Positions 51,084 through 59,945 of a DNA stretch of 64,000 bases are shown here, in pieces. The DNA lies in assembly GCA_011773985.1 (NCBI GenBank), contig WVWN01000001.1, positions 74,984 to 138,983 on the forward strand. Reading direction: 5' to 3'. A model generated the notes under the pieces. That model searched no databases, was not told the DNA's origin, and saw only the letters and a list, made by a program, of their open reading frames with translations. Source of the stretch: Candidatus Zixiibacteriota bacterium (lineage in GTDB: Bacteria; RBG-13-66-14; B26-G2; WVWN01). The translations under genes were made by a program, and so were the position numbers. How positions within the stretch are numbered: position 1 is the first letter of the stretch; every line of letters begins with the position of its first letter.

Positions 51084-52497
51084 GGTCCGTCCTTTCCCGG
51101 CGCGCGGCGTCCTCCGGCACCCCCGGCCTGAGGCACCGCAGGTGGACCGACCGGGCGCCGGGCGATGCCGCGGCGCCCTCGGCTAGCGCGAGCGCCGGTA
51201 CCCATAGAATATTTAAGCCCTCGCAAATTACGGGCCAGCGTCGCCGTTCGCCCGCCGGCACCTTGGCGTCGACAAATATGTCTTGTAGTTTCTTCCTGCC
51301 GTCGAGGCCGGCGGGCCGCACGCGGTCGCCCTTGCGCCACGCGCGGACCTCGAGCCGCGTCGCGGCGAATCGCTCGTCGAGCCAAACCTCGGCCAGGCCC
51401 CGGCCGCGCAGTACGTCGGGCGCCCGCGCCACCGTCGCCGTTATCTCGACGCCCGCGGGTGCAACGAGCGTCCGCCCCGGAACCGCGACTTCGGCCGACC
51501 AGTCCCGGAGTGCCGGCTCGGGCCTCGTAAGCTTGAAATATACGCCGTCGGCCTCGCGCCGCGCCGTAACGCCCGCCGGCAGGCAGACGGTCCGGCCTTC
51601 CCGAAGCGAAAGCACGTCTTCTACGTGTCGGCGCTCCAGCCCCCGCGTCGAGCCGACGAGGCCGCGGTACAGTTGCCTTACGGCGCGGCCGCGGAGGGCG
51701 TCGGGCAAAGCGGCCGGGAACGACGCCGCCAGTCGGACCTCGTCGCGGCCCGAGTCTATAACGAGGCGCGACATGAGGACGGCGGTTCGTCGCTCGAGCG
51801 CGGCCGCTTCGGCTCGAGCCCCGGCCGCGAGCGACGCGAAGGACGCGCGTACGCCCGGCATGCGCGCCTCAAGCGCCGGCAATACCTCGAGCCGGAACCA
51901 GTTTCGTAAAAAAGTGGGGTCGCGGTTCGTCGGGTCTTCGCGCCAGGGCGCGCCCAGCTCGTCAAGGTAAGTTAGAATCTCGGCCCGGCTTCGCGCCAGC
52001 AGCGGCCTGACGAAGATGTCCGCGGCGGGGGGCATCGCCGCGAGGCCCAGCGTTCCGGCGCCCCGCGTGAGGTTCAGAAGGACCGTCTCCGCTTGGTCGT
52101 CGAGCGTGTGGCCCAGCGCGACGGCGTCGGCGCCGAACGTCCTTGCGGCCCGCCTGAGAAACGAGCGCCGGGCGAGGCGGGCGCCTTCTTCGGGCGAACG
52201 GCCCGCGCAGCTCGGAAGCGAGCGCACTTCCACGCGCGCGTCGAAGAAGGGTAGGCCCAGCGACGCGACCTGCCGCCGTACGAATGCGGCGTCGTCGGCG
52301 CTTTCCGGTCGGAGGGCGTGGTCGAGGTGGGCGACGGCGAGGCGCCACCGCTCGCCGCCTGCCAGCGCGTGCAGGCAGCGGAGTAGCGCCGTCGAGTCGG
52401 CGCCGCCCGAAGCCGCGACAAGGATCGAAACGCCGGGGGGCAGTATTCCTTCCCGGCGGCACCAGGCCCAAACCCTCTCTTCGAAGTCGTTACGCAT
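51058..52497 (-). CDS. tilS: tRNA(Ile)-lysidine synthetase
   Basis: Makes lysidine at C34 of tRNA-Ile(CAU) so that it reads AUA. 479 residues. The N-terminal PP-loop is VAASGGADSTALLRCLHAL (about 27-45), then VAHLDHALRPESADD (about 55-69) and ALGHTLDDQAETVLLNLTRG (about 130-149). The C-terminal half has the TilS substrate-specificity domain and the C-terminal domain with WRKGDRVRPAGLDGRKKLQD (about 383-402). One base or less separates it from porX. Confidence 0.93.
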   Translation of the reverse strand: MRNDFEERVWAWCRREGILPPGVSILVAASGGADSTALLRCLHALAGGERWRLAVAHLDHALRPESADDAAFVRRQVASLGLPFFDARVEVRSLPSCAGRSPEEGARLARRSFLRRAARTFGADAVALGHTLDDQAETVLLNLTRGAGTLGLAAMPPAADIFVRPLLARSRAEILTYLDELGAPWREDPTNRDPTFLRNWFRLEVLPALEARMPGVRASFASLAAGARAEAAALERRTAVLMSRLVIDSGRDEVRLAASFPAALPDALRGRAVRQLYRGLVGSTRGLERRHVEDVLSLREGRTVCLPAGVTARREADGVYFKLTRPEPALRDWSAEVAVPGRTLVAPAGVEITATVARAPDVLRGRGLAEVWLDERFAATRLEVRAWRKGDRVRPAGLDGRKKLQDIFVDAKVPAGERRRWPVICEGLNILWVPALALAEGAAASPGARSVHLRCLRPGVPEDAARRERTDHGLQRERG

Positions 52498-54066
52498 CTA
52501 CTTGGGCGTCATAACCGCGACCGGCAGTACCAATTCCGGCAGCGAGACGCCGCCGTGATAGAACCCTCCTTCGAAACGCCGGTGGTACTCGCGCAGGTGA
52601 TAGGAGAAGACGAGGTGCCGGCTGCCCTGCGCGAGCACGTAGGTCTTGGCCAGGTAGTCGGCGGGGAGGCCGAAGTTCTCGGGGTGTCGAATCAAGTAGG
52701 CGCCTTCGCCTTCGGGGCGGAGGTCCCGCCCCAGCCAATAGCGCGGCGTCTTCGTGGCCTCCTTATCCGCGTAAACGACCGCGGGCGTATCCGTCAGCGT
52801 CGAGCCGTGGTCCGAGGTGACGACCGCTACCGCCTCTTTGTCCTCGGCGATTTTCTGCAGGAGCTGCTCGAGCGGCGAGCCGAGGTACCACGTTAGCGCG
52901 AGGCGTGGCAGTGCCTCCGCCGACGAGGCGAGCGCGCCCAAGGCGCCGCCGCGGCCCGATTCGTGCGTCACGGTGTCGATGAAATTGAATACGAAAGCCG
53001 TCAGCGGGCGCGGCGAAAGCGTCTCGACGATTTTCCGGGCCTTTCTCTCCTGTTTGCGGTTCGCGAATTTGTAGTACCGTATTTTTCTGGCTTTGGGGGC
53101 GTGGCGCGCGGCGTGGTCGGCGAGGAATTGTTCCTCGTAGCGGTTCAGCGATTCACCCAGGGCCGCCTCTTCCTGGAAGGCGTCCTTGTAACGGCCTGCA
53201 ATCTCGGCGGGCGGCTTCCCGGCGAAGAGCGCGTTCCGGGCGTAGATGGTGGAGGAGGGCAACGCGCCGCAATATAGAGACCGTTCGATGCGGTAAAGGC
53301 CGGCGACGCGCTCCTCGAGCAGCAACCACTGGTCGAGGCGAAGGCAGTCTACGACGACGAAATAAACGCGGCGACCCGCCTCGACGTGGGGAAAGACGAA
53401 TTCGTCCAGTACGTCCCACGAGAGGTGCGGACGGTCCGCGCCGCCCGATACCCAAGAGGGGTACCGCTCGCATAGGTAGGCCGCGAAGGTCCGGTCGGCC
53501 TCCGCCACCAGTTCGTTTTGTAAGGGCTCGAGCGCCGCCAAATTCAAATCGGCGATCTCGCGCCGCGCGCGGCACATGTCCAAGTAAAGGTCGGCCCAGT
53601 CGGCGAACGTGGCCGCCGGGTCGTTTATGACTTGCTGCGCCCGGTTGTAGTATTCTCCCCACGAGCCGACGAAACGGCCGCGCCGCAGGCGCTCGAGGTC
53701 CAGCACTTTTTTTAGGGAAGACAGGATCTGGTGGGGGCTCACCGGCTTCACTAAAAAGTCGTCGATCTCGCCGAAGTACGCGTCATCCATCAACGTCTCT
53801 TCCGTCGATTTCGTGACCATGATTACGGGCAGCGACGCGTCCACGGCCTTGAGCGCATGTAACGCCTCTATGCCGTCCATCCCCACCATTATCTCGTCGA
53901 GAAGGACCGCGTCGAAGGGTCGCTCCTTTACGAGCGCTACCGCGTCCGGGCCGTTGGTTACCGTCGTCACGCGGTAGCCGCGGTTCTCCAGAAATTGAAT
54001 CTGCGACTTCAACAGGTCTATCTCGTCGTCGACCCAGAGGATTTCCGGACGTCGTTCTTCGGGCAT
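52498..54066 (-). CDS. porX: PorX-type response regulator with PglZ phosphatase domain
   Basis: 522 residues. N-terminal receiver domain (about 8-122) with the acidic pair in ILWVDDEIDL, phospho-Asp D57 (VLLDEIM) and K86 (MVTKS). A helical linker follows (about 125-205). The C-terminal PglZ/alkaline-phosphatase-like domain (about 210-520) has VDCLRLDQW, LPSSTIYARNALFAG and TSDHGST metal motifs. PorX in Porphyromonas, Flavobacterium and relatives is phosphorylated by PorY, cuts cyclic oligonucleotides and activates type IX secretion genes through SigP. Here it is between aspS and tilS with no PorY beside it. It strengthens the case for type IX secretion in this organism. Confidence 0.92.
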   Translation of the reverse strand: MPEERRPEILWVDDEIDLLKSQIQFLENRGYRVTTVTNGPDAVALVKERPFDAVLLDEIMVGMDGIEALHALKAVDASLPVIMVTKSTEETLMDDAYFGEIDDFLVKPVSPHQILSSLKKVLDLERLRRGRFVGSWGEYYNRAQQVINDPAATFADWADLYLDMCRARREIADLNLAALEPLQNELVAEADRTFAAYLCERYPSWVSGGADRPHLSWDVLDEFVFPHVEAGRRVYFVVVDCLRLDQWLLLEERVAGLYRIERSLYCGALPSSTIYARNALFAGKPPAEIAGRYKDAFQEEAALGESLNRYEEQFLADHAARHAPKARKIRYYKFANRKQERKARKIVETLSPRPLTAFVFNFIDTVTHESGRGGALGALASSAEALPRLALTWYLGSPLEQLLQKIAEDKEAVAVVTSDHGSTLTDTPAVVYADKEATKTPRYWLGRDLRPEGEGAYLIRHPENFGLPADYLAKTYVLAQGSRHLVFSYHLREYHRRFEGGFYHGGVSLPELVLPVAVMTPK

Positions 54067-54070
54067 AACT

Positions 54071-55843
54071 TTATTTACCCTCGGGGCCTTCGTCTTTGAG
54101 CGTCAGGCCGAGTTCGTCGAGCTGTTCGCGCGCCACCGGCGCCGGCGAGCCGTCCATCGGCGAAGACGCCCGCAGCGTCTTCGGGAACGCGATGACGTCG
54201 CGGATGGACCGTTCGCCGCGCATCACCATGACCCAGCGGTCGAGGCCCGGCGCGATGCCGGCGTGGGGCGGCGTGCCGTACTCCAGCGCGCGCAGAAAGA
54301 AGCCGAAGCGGGCCTCTATTTCCTCGTCGGAATAACCGAAGGCCTTGAATACCCGCCGCTGCAGCGCGGCGTCGTGAATGCGGACGCTCCCCGAGCCGAG
54401 CTCCACGCCGTTCACCGTAACGTCGTAGGCGCGCGACGTCACGTCGAAGGGCGCCGCCTCGAGCTTATCCGCGTCCTCGAGGCGCGGCGACGTGAACGGG
54501 TGGTGGGAGGGCACCGGCTCGCCCGTCGCCGGGTCCCGCTCGAAGAGGGGAAAGTCCGTGACCCATAAAAAATTAAAACCTTTCTCCTTTTTAATATCTA
54601 ATACGTCGGCAACTTTCAATCGGGCCGTTCCCAGCACGTTGGCCGCGTGGCCGAATTCCCCCGCGCAGACTAAGATGCCGTCACCCTCTTCGCCTTTCGT
54701 ATATTTTAATAATTGTTTACCGAATCCTCCCGGGAAATGTTTCAGAGCCGGACCCTTTATTTCGCCGTTACCCCCGACTGTAAACGACATTACCCCCGGG
54801 AATTTTTCCGCGGTTACCGCTTGCTCGACGTCGCCTAGTTGTTTACGGGTGAGTCCCCCGGGTACCTTTAAAGCGAAAGCCGCGCCCTCCGCGTACTTAT
54901 GCCCGCGTTCTAAGAATTTGCTGTTTTTAAATAATTCCGTTACGTCTGCGAACTCGAGGCCGAAGCGCGTATCCGGCTTGTCGCGGCCGTAGCGCGACAT
55001 CGCCTCGCGCCACGTGAGGCGGGGCCACGGGACCTCGAGCTCGACGCCGATGCCCTCTCGAAACGACGCGGCGAAGACGCCCTCCGTGACGTCGAAGACG
55101 TCCTCCTCTTCGGCGAAGGACATCTCCAGGTCGAGCTGGGTGAACTCCGGCTGGCGGTCGGCGCGCTGGTCCTCGTCGCGGAAGCAGCGCGCTATCTGGA
55201 AGTAGCGGTCCACCCCCGCGGCCATCAGAAGCTGTTTGTACATCTGCGGCGACTGCGGCAGCGCGTAGAAGCGGCCGCGGTGCAGCCGGCTCGGGACGAG
55301 GTAGTCGCGCGCGCCCTCCGGCGTCGACCTCATTAGATTAGGCGTTTCGATCTCTACGAAGCCTCGAGCCGAGAGGTATTCGCGGATGGCCTTGACCGCC
55401 CGGTGGCGAACGGCGAGGTTGCGCTGCATATGCGGCCGCCTCAGGTCGAGGTAGCGGTACTCCAGGCGGAGGTCTTCGTGGACTTCCAGTTCTTCCTCGG
55501 CTAGGTTGAAGGGGGGCGTCTTGGCTCGAGCTAAGACCTCGAGCTTGCGGACGTGGAGCTCGACGGCGCCCGTCGGGACGTCGTCTCGGCGCTGCTCCTC
55601 GGGCCGGAGGCGGACCTCGCCGGCGACGCGGACGACGTCCTCGCCTTTGAGTTTGGAAGCCGCCTCGTGCAGCTCCTTGTCTACCGCCGGGTCGACGACG
55701 AGCTGCGTGAAGCCGTAGCGGTCGCGGAGGTCGACGAAGAGAACGCCGCCCAGGTCGCGGCTCTTCCAAACCCAGCCGCAAAGCGTCGCCTCGGCGCCCA
55801 CGTTACGCTCGTTCAGTTCGCCGCAGGTGTGGGTGCGTAGCAT
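54071..55843 (-). CDS. aspS: Aspartyl-tRNA synthetase
   Basis: 590 residues, the normal bacterial length with GAD insert. OB-fold anticodon domain at the N-terminus (ATLCGWVWKSRDLGGVLFVD, about 18-37), class II motif 2 QIARCFRDEDQRADRQPEFT (about 217-236), FAEEEDVFDVTEGVF, the GAD domain (about 300-430), and motif 3 GIAPGLDRWVMVMRGE (about 525-540). The part from about 54541 to 54960, covering the GAD domain and its edges, is only about half G+C with runs of A and T, whereas the flanks are near 70 percent; see findings. A promoter lies 19 bases upstream of the ATG. Confidence 0.95.
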   Translation of the reverse strand: MLRTHTCGELNERNVGAEATLCGWVWKSRDLGGVLFVDLRDRYGFTQLVVDPAVDKELHEAASKLKGEDVVRVAGEVRLRPEEQRRDDVPTGAVELHVRKLEVLARAKTPPFNLAEEELEVHEDLRLEYRYLDLRRPHMQRNLAVRHRAVKAIREYLSARGFVEIETPNLMRSTPEGARDYLVPSRLHRGRFYALPQSPQMYKQLLMAAGVDRYFQIARCFRDEDQRADRQPEFTQLDLEMSFAEEEDVFDVTEGVFAASFREGIGVELEVPWPRLTWREAMSRYGRDKPDTRFGLEFADVTELFKNSKFLERGHKYAEGAAFALKVPGGLTRKQLGDVEQAVTAEKFPGVMSFTVGGNGEIKGPALKHFPGGFGKQLLKYTKGEEGDGILVCAGEFGHAANVLGTARLKVADVLDIKKEKGFNFLWVTDFPLFERDPATGEPVPSHHPFTSPRLEDADKLEAAPFDVTSRAYDVTVNGVELGSGSVRIHDAALQRRVFKAFGYSDEEIEARFGFFLRALEYGTPPHAGIAPGLDRWVMVMRGERSIRDVIAFPKTLRASSPMDGSPAPVAREQLDELGLTLKDEGPEGK

Positions 55844-55861
55844 ATTTTATCCGTTTCCAAG

Positions 55862-55890
55862 ATTATACCCCAAACGACCGCCGCGGTAAA
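55862..55890 (-). promoter_or_regulatory. Promoter of the aspS unit
   Basis: TTTACC (55885-55890) and a perfect TATAAT (55862-55867) with a 17 base spacer on the minus strand. The leader before the aspS ATG would be about 12 bases. Confidence 0.75.
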
Positions 55891-55893
55891 GGT

Positions 55894-55926
55894 TAATAAA
55901 ACAAACCGCCCGATTTACTGGGCGGT
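55894..55926 (-). terminator. Terminator after the coiled-coil lipoprotein gene
   Basis: On the minus strand ACCGCCC/GGGCGGT (55920-55926 with 55905-55911), loop of eight, followed by TTGTTTTATTAA. It separates the MrfA-like series from the aspS promoter. Confidence 0.8.
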
Positions 55927-56018
55927 CTTCGGCCTATGAAACGGGTCCGGCCGTCGGTTTCCCACTGGCGGCAACGGCGGTCTGAGCCGCCCTTATGTAA
56001 CTTCGGCCGCGCGCGGGA

Positions 56019-56363
56019 TTACAGGTCGCGGTTCGTGATGTCCTCGGCGATCTCCTTCAAGCGCTCGCCCTTTACCTGCAATTCTTTCTCGATCTCTTCC
56101 ATGCGCCGTTGCTTCTCGGCCTCGCTCATCGTGCGGTCCATCGCGATCTTCGCGGTTTCCTTCGTCAACTCTTCGATTTCTTTGTTAAGCTGCTGAATCT
56201 CCTTTTCGTGTTCCTTGGCGGCGTGGGCGTCCGGTATGCCCGAATGCTTCATCCCGGGGACGACGTCGAGGTCGGCCTTCTCGGCGCACCCGCGACAGCC
56301 GGCGGCCCCGAGCGTTACTGCCAAAGCCGTCAGGACGCTTAGGATAATTATTGCGTACCTCAA
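56019..56363 (-). CDS. Small coiled-coil lipoprotein
   Basis: 114 residues. A signal peptide with lipobox LGAAGC (Cys23) is followed by a short linker and one long charged helix (about 45-110, HEKEIQQLNKEIEELTKETA), almost surely a coiled coil. This plan resembles small outer-membrane lipoproteins such as Lpp that space or stiffen the envelope, but there is no C-terminal lysine tether. The start is TTG at 56363 with GGAGG upstream. It is the last gene of the series that starts at 59834 and has its own terminator behind it. Confidence 0.83.
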   Translation of the reverse strand: MRYAIIILSVLTALAVTLGAAGCRGCAEKADLDVVPGMKHSGIPDAHAAKEHEKEIQQLNKEIEELTKETAKIAMDRTMSEAEKQRRMEEIEKELQVKGERLKEIAEDITNRDL

Positions 56364-56389
56364 TTCGGTCCTCCTATGGTGGCGTTAGT

Positions 56390-57154
56390 TTACGCGCCCA
56401 AGTCGTTTTCTCGGGCGCAGAGCCTTTGATAAATTATGGCCGCGAGGGGGACGAGGTTTTTCGTGTCCGCGGCGTTGTAGCGGAGCAGGAGCTCGAGCGC
56501 GCCGCGCCGGCCGCGGCAGTGGGCCTGCCAGAGTTTTACGGCGTCGTAGCCGTCGAGGCCGTCGACGTCGCCGTCGCGCGCGATGCCGAATTTTTTCTCG
56601 ACCTTCTTCAGGCCCCCCGTGACGCCGAGCCTTTTGGCCGCGAAGCAGATGTCGTAGTGGGGGAGCTCGAGTTGCAGGTACGAGAACTCGCGTTTGAGGA
56701 AGGGTACGTCGAAGTTTGCGCCGAAGAACGTAACGAGGAGTTTGACGCCCTCCAGCGCGGCGTCAATCGCGTCGCCGGAGAGGTCGCGGCCTGCGACGAG
56801 TTGGCTAAGGCCCCGCCCCGGCCTGTACACGCCGACGACCGTCGTCTCGTCGTACGGCGGCGCCTGGCCGGTGGTCTCGATATCCAAGCAGGCGACGTCG
56901 TCGCAGAAGGCGTCGAAAAGCCGCCAGTGCTCACTGCGCGGAAGTTTCTCGCGAAAGAATCTCTCGTTCCGCCGCTCGAGGGCCGTACGCCATCGCGCGA
57001 GCTCTTCCGTCCAGAGCTCGTTACGCCGCGCCGACGTAAATTTAACGCCGCCCCGCGCGAGGAAGTCGTCCCAGCTCGAGATCCCCTCGCGCCGGATGCG
57101 CCGCTCCGTATACGGGCCGACGCCGTTCAGAATGCGAAACGTCCGCCTTATCAA
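56390..57154 (-). CDS. RNase H-like 3'-5' exonuclease (YprB/MrfB-like)
   Basis: 254 residues. An N-terminal helix-hairpin part FRILNGVGPYTERRIRREGI (about 6-25) precedes a DEDD exonuclease domain with VACLDIETTG (about 91-100, D and E), TFFGANFDVPFLKREF (about 140-155, second motif Asp) and LLRYNAADTKNLVP (about 228-241, last Asp). This domain is that of YprB/MrfB, which with the helicase YprA/MrfA repairs mitomycin damage in Bacillus subtilis. The MrfA-like helicase is two genes upstream in the same operon. The start is TTG at 57154 in a TTGA overlap with the VanZ-like stop. Confidence 0.83.
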   Translation of the reverse strand: MIRRTFRILNGVGPYTERRIRREGISSWDDFLARGGVKFTSARRNELWTEELARWRTALERRNERFFREKLPRSEHWRLFDAFCDDVACLDIETTGQAPPYDETTVVGVYRPGRGLSQLVAGRDLSGDAIDAALEGVKLLVTFFGANFDVPFLKREFSYLQLELPHYDICFAAKRLGVTGGLKKVEKKFGIARDGDVDGLDGYDAVKLWQAHCRGRRGALELLLRYNAADTKNLVPLAAIIYQRLCARENDLGA

Positions 57155-57540
57155 ACTGTATCTCCTGTTCCGGCCGCGCGGCCGGCGAACGCCGAGAGGT
57201 ACGCCAGCGCGCCGAATATCCCTCCCGCCAGGTCCGCGCCCAGGTCGACGACGTCCGCGCTGCGACCCGGGACGAAGGCTTGGATGATTTCCGTCGCCGC
57301 GCCGACCAGCAGTACGGTGAAGAAGGCGACGACGAACGCGAACGTTCCGCCGCGGCGCGCGGCGCCGGCCATTGCCCGCGCCGCGAGCGCGCCCAGCAGC
57401 GCGTAGGCCGCGGCGTGCCGGACCTTGTCTATGTTGAGAGCGCGCGGCTGCGGCGCCTCCGGCAACGCTACGAACGCGAAGACCACAAGCACAGCGACCC
57501 ACGCGCCCCAAGGGAGATAATAAGATTTTAAGTCGCTCAC
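57151..57540 (-). CDS. VanZ-like membrane protein
   Basis: 129 residues with four membrane helices. The VanZ pattern is clear in DKVRHAAAYALLGALAARAM (about 38-57), VGAATEIIQAFVPGRSADVV (about 79-98) and DLGADLAGGIFGALA. VanZ proteins give low teicoplanin resistance in enterococci, but most homologues have no known role. It overlaps the helicase gene by four bases at its start and the exonuclease gene by four at its stop, so it is embedded in the repair operon and translated with it. Confidence 0.87.
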   Translation of the reverse strand: MSDLKSYYLPWGAWVAVLVVFAFVALPEAPQPRALNIDKVRHAAAYALLGALAARAMAGAARRGGTFAFVVAFFTVLLVGAATEIIQAFVPGRSADVVDLGADLAGGIFGALAYLSAFAGRAAGTGDTV

Positions 57541-59834
57541 GTCAACAGCGCCCGCACCAGCGCCAGCGCGGCCTCCTTATGGGGCAAGTAGTGGCCGCGC
57601 CGGAGGTCCGGGTCGCGTACCTGGTTCGGCGTGAAGGTCGATACGCCGACGCAGCTCGGGCAACCGTTCTCGCACTCGCAACCGGCGATTAGCTCTTCGC
57701 ACGCTTTTAATACCTCGTCCAGGCGGCGGTACGCGTGCTCGGCGTAGCCCAGGCCGCCGGGGTAGACGTCGTATATAAACGCCGCCGGCGTGCCCAGGTT
57801 CGACGAGTCCACGACGCCGCGCAGGTCGCGCGGGTCGCACATCGCCAACAACGGTATCACCGCCTGCAGCACGTTCTTCAGGCCGACCAGGCCCTCGAAG
57901 GGATTATATCCCATCCGCGAAACGTCGTTTATAACCTCGGGCCCGGGCGCGACGTAGAGCGCGACGGTTTCCAGCTCCACCGCCGGCAACTCTAAAGGCG
58001 ACCAGCCGATGGACTCCAGCGAGTAGAACTTAATCTTTTTGAAGCCGATGGTTCGCCACGTTACGAGCGCCTCGCCCAGGCCGTACGCGCCGGCCGCGTT
58101 CTCGTGGGACTCCAGCGTCTTCAAAAGGCGCAGCGTCGCCTCGACCATCGCCTGCGTGTAGTAGTCTACGTCGCCCCGCTCGACGAACGCGACCTTCTGA
58201 TTTAAGTCCAGCTCGCGGACGAAGTACGTCTCGCCCTGTTGCAAGTAGACGGCCTCCGGGTAGAGCTGCTCGAGCGCGCTCTCGTAGTCCAACGTGCCGA
58301 CGACGGCGTTCTCTTCCTTTACGTCGACGATGGTGACGGTATTGTCCGAGGAGGAACGGAGGTTGACGTCCGCCGCCGGATAGTCGCTCGAGAGCCACCA
58401 ATACTTGCCGTCCTTGGCGGCCATGTTGCCCTCGTCGGCGACGACCTCGGCTACGTCCGCCGCGCTCGAGCCGAAGGCCGCCAGGTCGTCCGCCGTTAGC
58501 GGCAGCTCCGCCGCGGCGCAGCGCAGGTGCCCCGAGAGGATGTAGACGTTCTCCGGGTCGACGATCGCGGCCTCGGCTGAGCGGCCGAAGACGTACTGCG
58601 GGTGGCGCGCGAGGTATTGGTCCACCGGGTCGTCGTACGCGACGAGGACCGCGAGCGACGTGTCGGCGCGCCGGCCCGCGCGGCCCGACTGCTGCAGAAG
58701 CGACGCGATGGACCCCGGGAAGCCGACGACGACCGCGGCGTCCATTCCCCCCACGTCGATGCCGAGCTCGAGCGCGTTGGTGGCCGTAACCGCCAGAAGC
58801 TGGCCGCCGAAGAGCTGCTTTTCTATTTCGCGCCGCTCCTGGGGGAGGTAGCCGCCGCGGTAACTGCGGAGCTTGTCGCCGTACTTGGGCCCGAGCGCCT
58901 CCCGGGCGTACTTGTAGATTAGCTCGGCGACGACGCGCGCCCGGGCGAACGTCACCGACTGGACCCCCTCCTTAACCAGCGCCTGAAGAATTTCCGACGC
59001 CTCGACGTTGGCGGAGCGGCGGAGGCCCAAGCCCCGGTCCGAGAGCGGCGGGTTCAGGATGATGAAGTAGCGGTCGCCCTGCGGCGCGCCGGACTCGTCT
59101 ACCAGCGTCACGCCGCCGCCTACCAGCCGCTCGGCGTGCTCCTTGGGATTGGCGATGGTGGCGGAGGTCAAAAGGAACTGCGGCGCCGCGCCGTAGTGGG
59201 AGGCGATGCGCCTGAGCCGCCGCAGGACGTTCGCGACGTGCGAGCCGAAGATGCCGCGGTAGGCGTGCAGCTCGTCGACGACGACGTAGCGCAGCGACGA
59301 GAAGAACCGGCCCCACCGCGCGTGGTGCGGCAGGATGCCGGTGTGGAGCATGTCCGGGTTGGTGATGAGGAGGTTGGCGCCGTCGCGGAGTTTGCGGCGC
59401 GCGGCCGCGGGGGTGTCGCCGTCGTAGACGCCGGGCGCGACGCGCGAGGCCACCGGCGGCGCGAGCGCCAGGAAGCGGTTTAGGTTGCGCAGCTGGTCCT
59501 GGCTAAGCGCCTTGGTGGGATAGAGGAAGAGCGCGGCGCCGCCGCCCTCGTCGTAGAAGCGCTCGAGCACCGGCAACAGGAAGCAGTACGTCTTGCCGGA
59601 GGCGGTGGGCGTGACGGCGACGACGTTTTGGCCTGCCCGGGCCGCGGCGACGTACTCGGCCTGGTGGCTGTAGAGCCGCGCGATGCCCAGGTGCCGCAGC
59701 GCCTCGGCCAGCGGCGGCGCGAGCGGCGGCTCGAGCTCGCGGTAGCGCGCCTCCCGCGCCGGGACGTGCTCGACGTGGCGGACGGCGTCGCCTTTGGTGA
59801 GCTGCAGCTCGGCGAGTACGGCGTCGATTTTCAT
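57537..59834 (-). CDS. DEAD/DEAH helicase with DUF1998 zinc region (MrfA/YprA-like)
   Basis: 765 residues. RecA-like domain 1: VVAVTPTASGKTYCFLLPVL (about 63-82, motif I), VVVDELHAYRG (about 182-192, motif II), LLTSATIANPKEH (about 218-230, motif III). Domain 2: ALELGIDVGGMDAAVVVGFP and QQSGRAGRRADTSL (motif VI, about 380-393). The C-terminal DUF1998 region carries CECENGCPSCVG (about 712-723), the four cysteines that bind zinc in MrfA. Such helicases unwind DNA for nucleotide-excision-like repair with MrfB. The chosen ATG at 59834 has no Shine-Dalgarno site but a TATAAT seven bases upstream, suggesting a leaderless transcript. Confidence 0.9.
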   Translation of the reverse strand: MKIDAVLAELQLTKGDAVRHVEHVPAREARYRELEPPLAPPLAEALRHLGIARLYSHQAEYVAAARAGQNVVAVTPTASGKTYCFLLPVLERFYDEGGGAALFLYPTKALSQDQLRNLNRFLALAPPVASRVAPGVYDGDTPAAARRKLRDGANLLITNPDMLHTGILPHHARWGRFFSSLRYVVVDELHAYRGIFGSHVANVLRRLRRIASHYGAAPQFLLTSATIANPKEHAERLVGGGVTLVDESGAPQGDRYFIILNPPLSDRGLGLRRSANVEASEILQALVKEGVQSVTFARARVVAELIYKYAREALGPKYGDKLRSYRGGYLPQERREIEKQLFGGQLLAVTATNALELGIDVGGMDAAVVVGFPGSIASLLQQSGRAGRRADTSLAVLVAYDDPVDQYLARHPQYVFGRSAEAAIVDPENVYILSGHLRCAAAELPLTADDLAAFGSSAADVAEVVADEGNMAAKDGKYWWLSSDYPAADVNLRSSSDNTVTIVDVKEENAVVGTLDYESALEQLYPEAVYLQQGETYFVRELDLNQKVAFVERGDVDYYTQAMVEATLRLLKTLESHENAAGAYGLGEALVTWRTIGFKKIKFYSLESIGWSPLELPAVELETVALYVAPGPEVINDVSRMGYNPFEGLVGLKNVLQAVIPLLAMCDPRDLRGVVDSSNLGTPAAFIYDVYPGGLGYAEHAYRRLDEVLKACEELIAGCECENGCPSCVGVSTFTPNQVRDPDLRRGHYLPHKEAALALVRALLT

Positions 59835-59841
59835 TATAAAT

Positions 59842-59847
59842 ATTATA
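59842..59847 (-). promoter_or_regulatory. -10 box of a leaderless promoter (helicase gene)
   Basis: A perfect TATAAT on the minus strand with seven bases to the ATG at 59834. Transcription would begin at or next to the start codon. The -35 region (TTCGGA at 16 bases) is poor. Confidence 0.6.
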
Positions 59848-59908
59848 AGATCTCGCGCCGGCATCCGAAAGTTAAAAAGGAGGCGGTTGTATAAACGCCA
59901 ACATTCTT

Positions 59909-59938
59909 TTGCGCCGTTCGCGCGTTATAAGGTATAAT
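59909..59938 (+). promoter_or_regulatory. Leaderless promoter of the first ABC permease gene
   Basis: TTGCGC (59909-59914) and a perfect TATAAT (59933-59938), spacing 18. Seven bases separate the -10 box from the ATG at 59946 and there is no Shine-Dalgarno site, so the mRNA probably has no leader. Confidence 0.65.
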
Positions 59939-59945
59939 ATAAACG

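Noticed and set aside
57155-57511. N-terminal extension of the exonuclease at 56390
   Set aside because: The extra residues shadow the VanZ-like gene; the TTG at 57154 overlapping the VanZ stop matches the family N-terminus.
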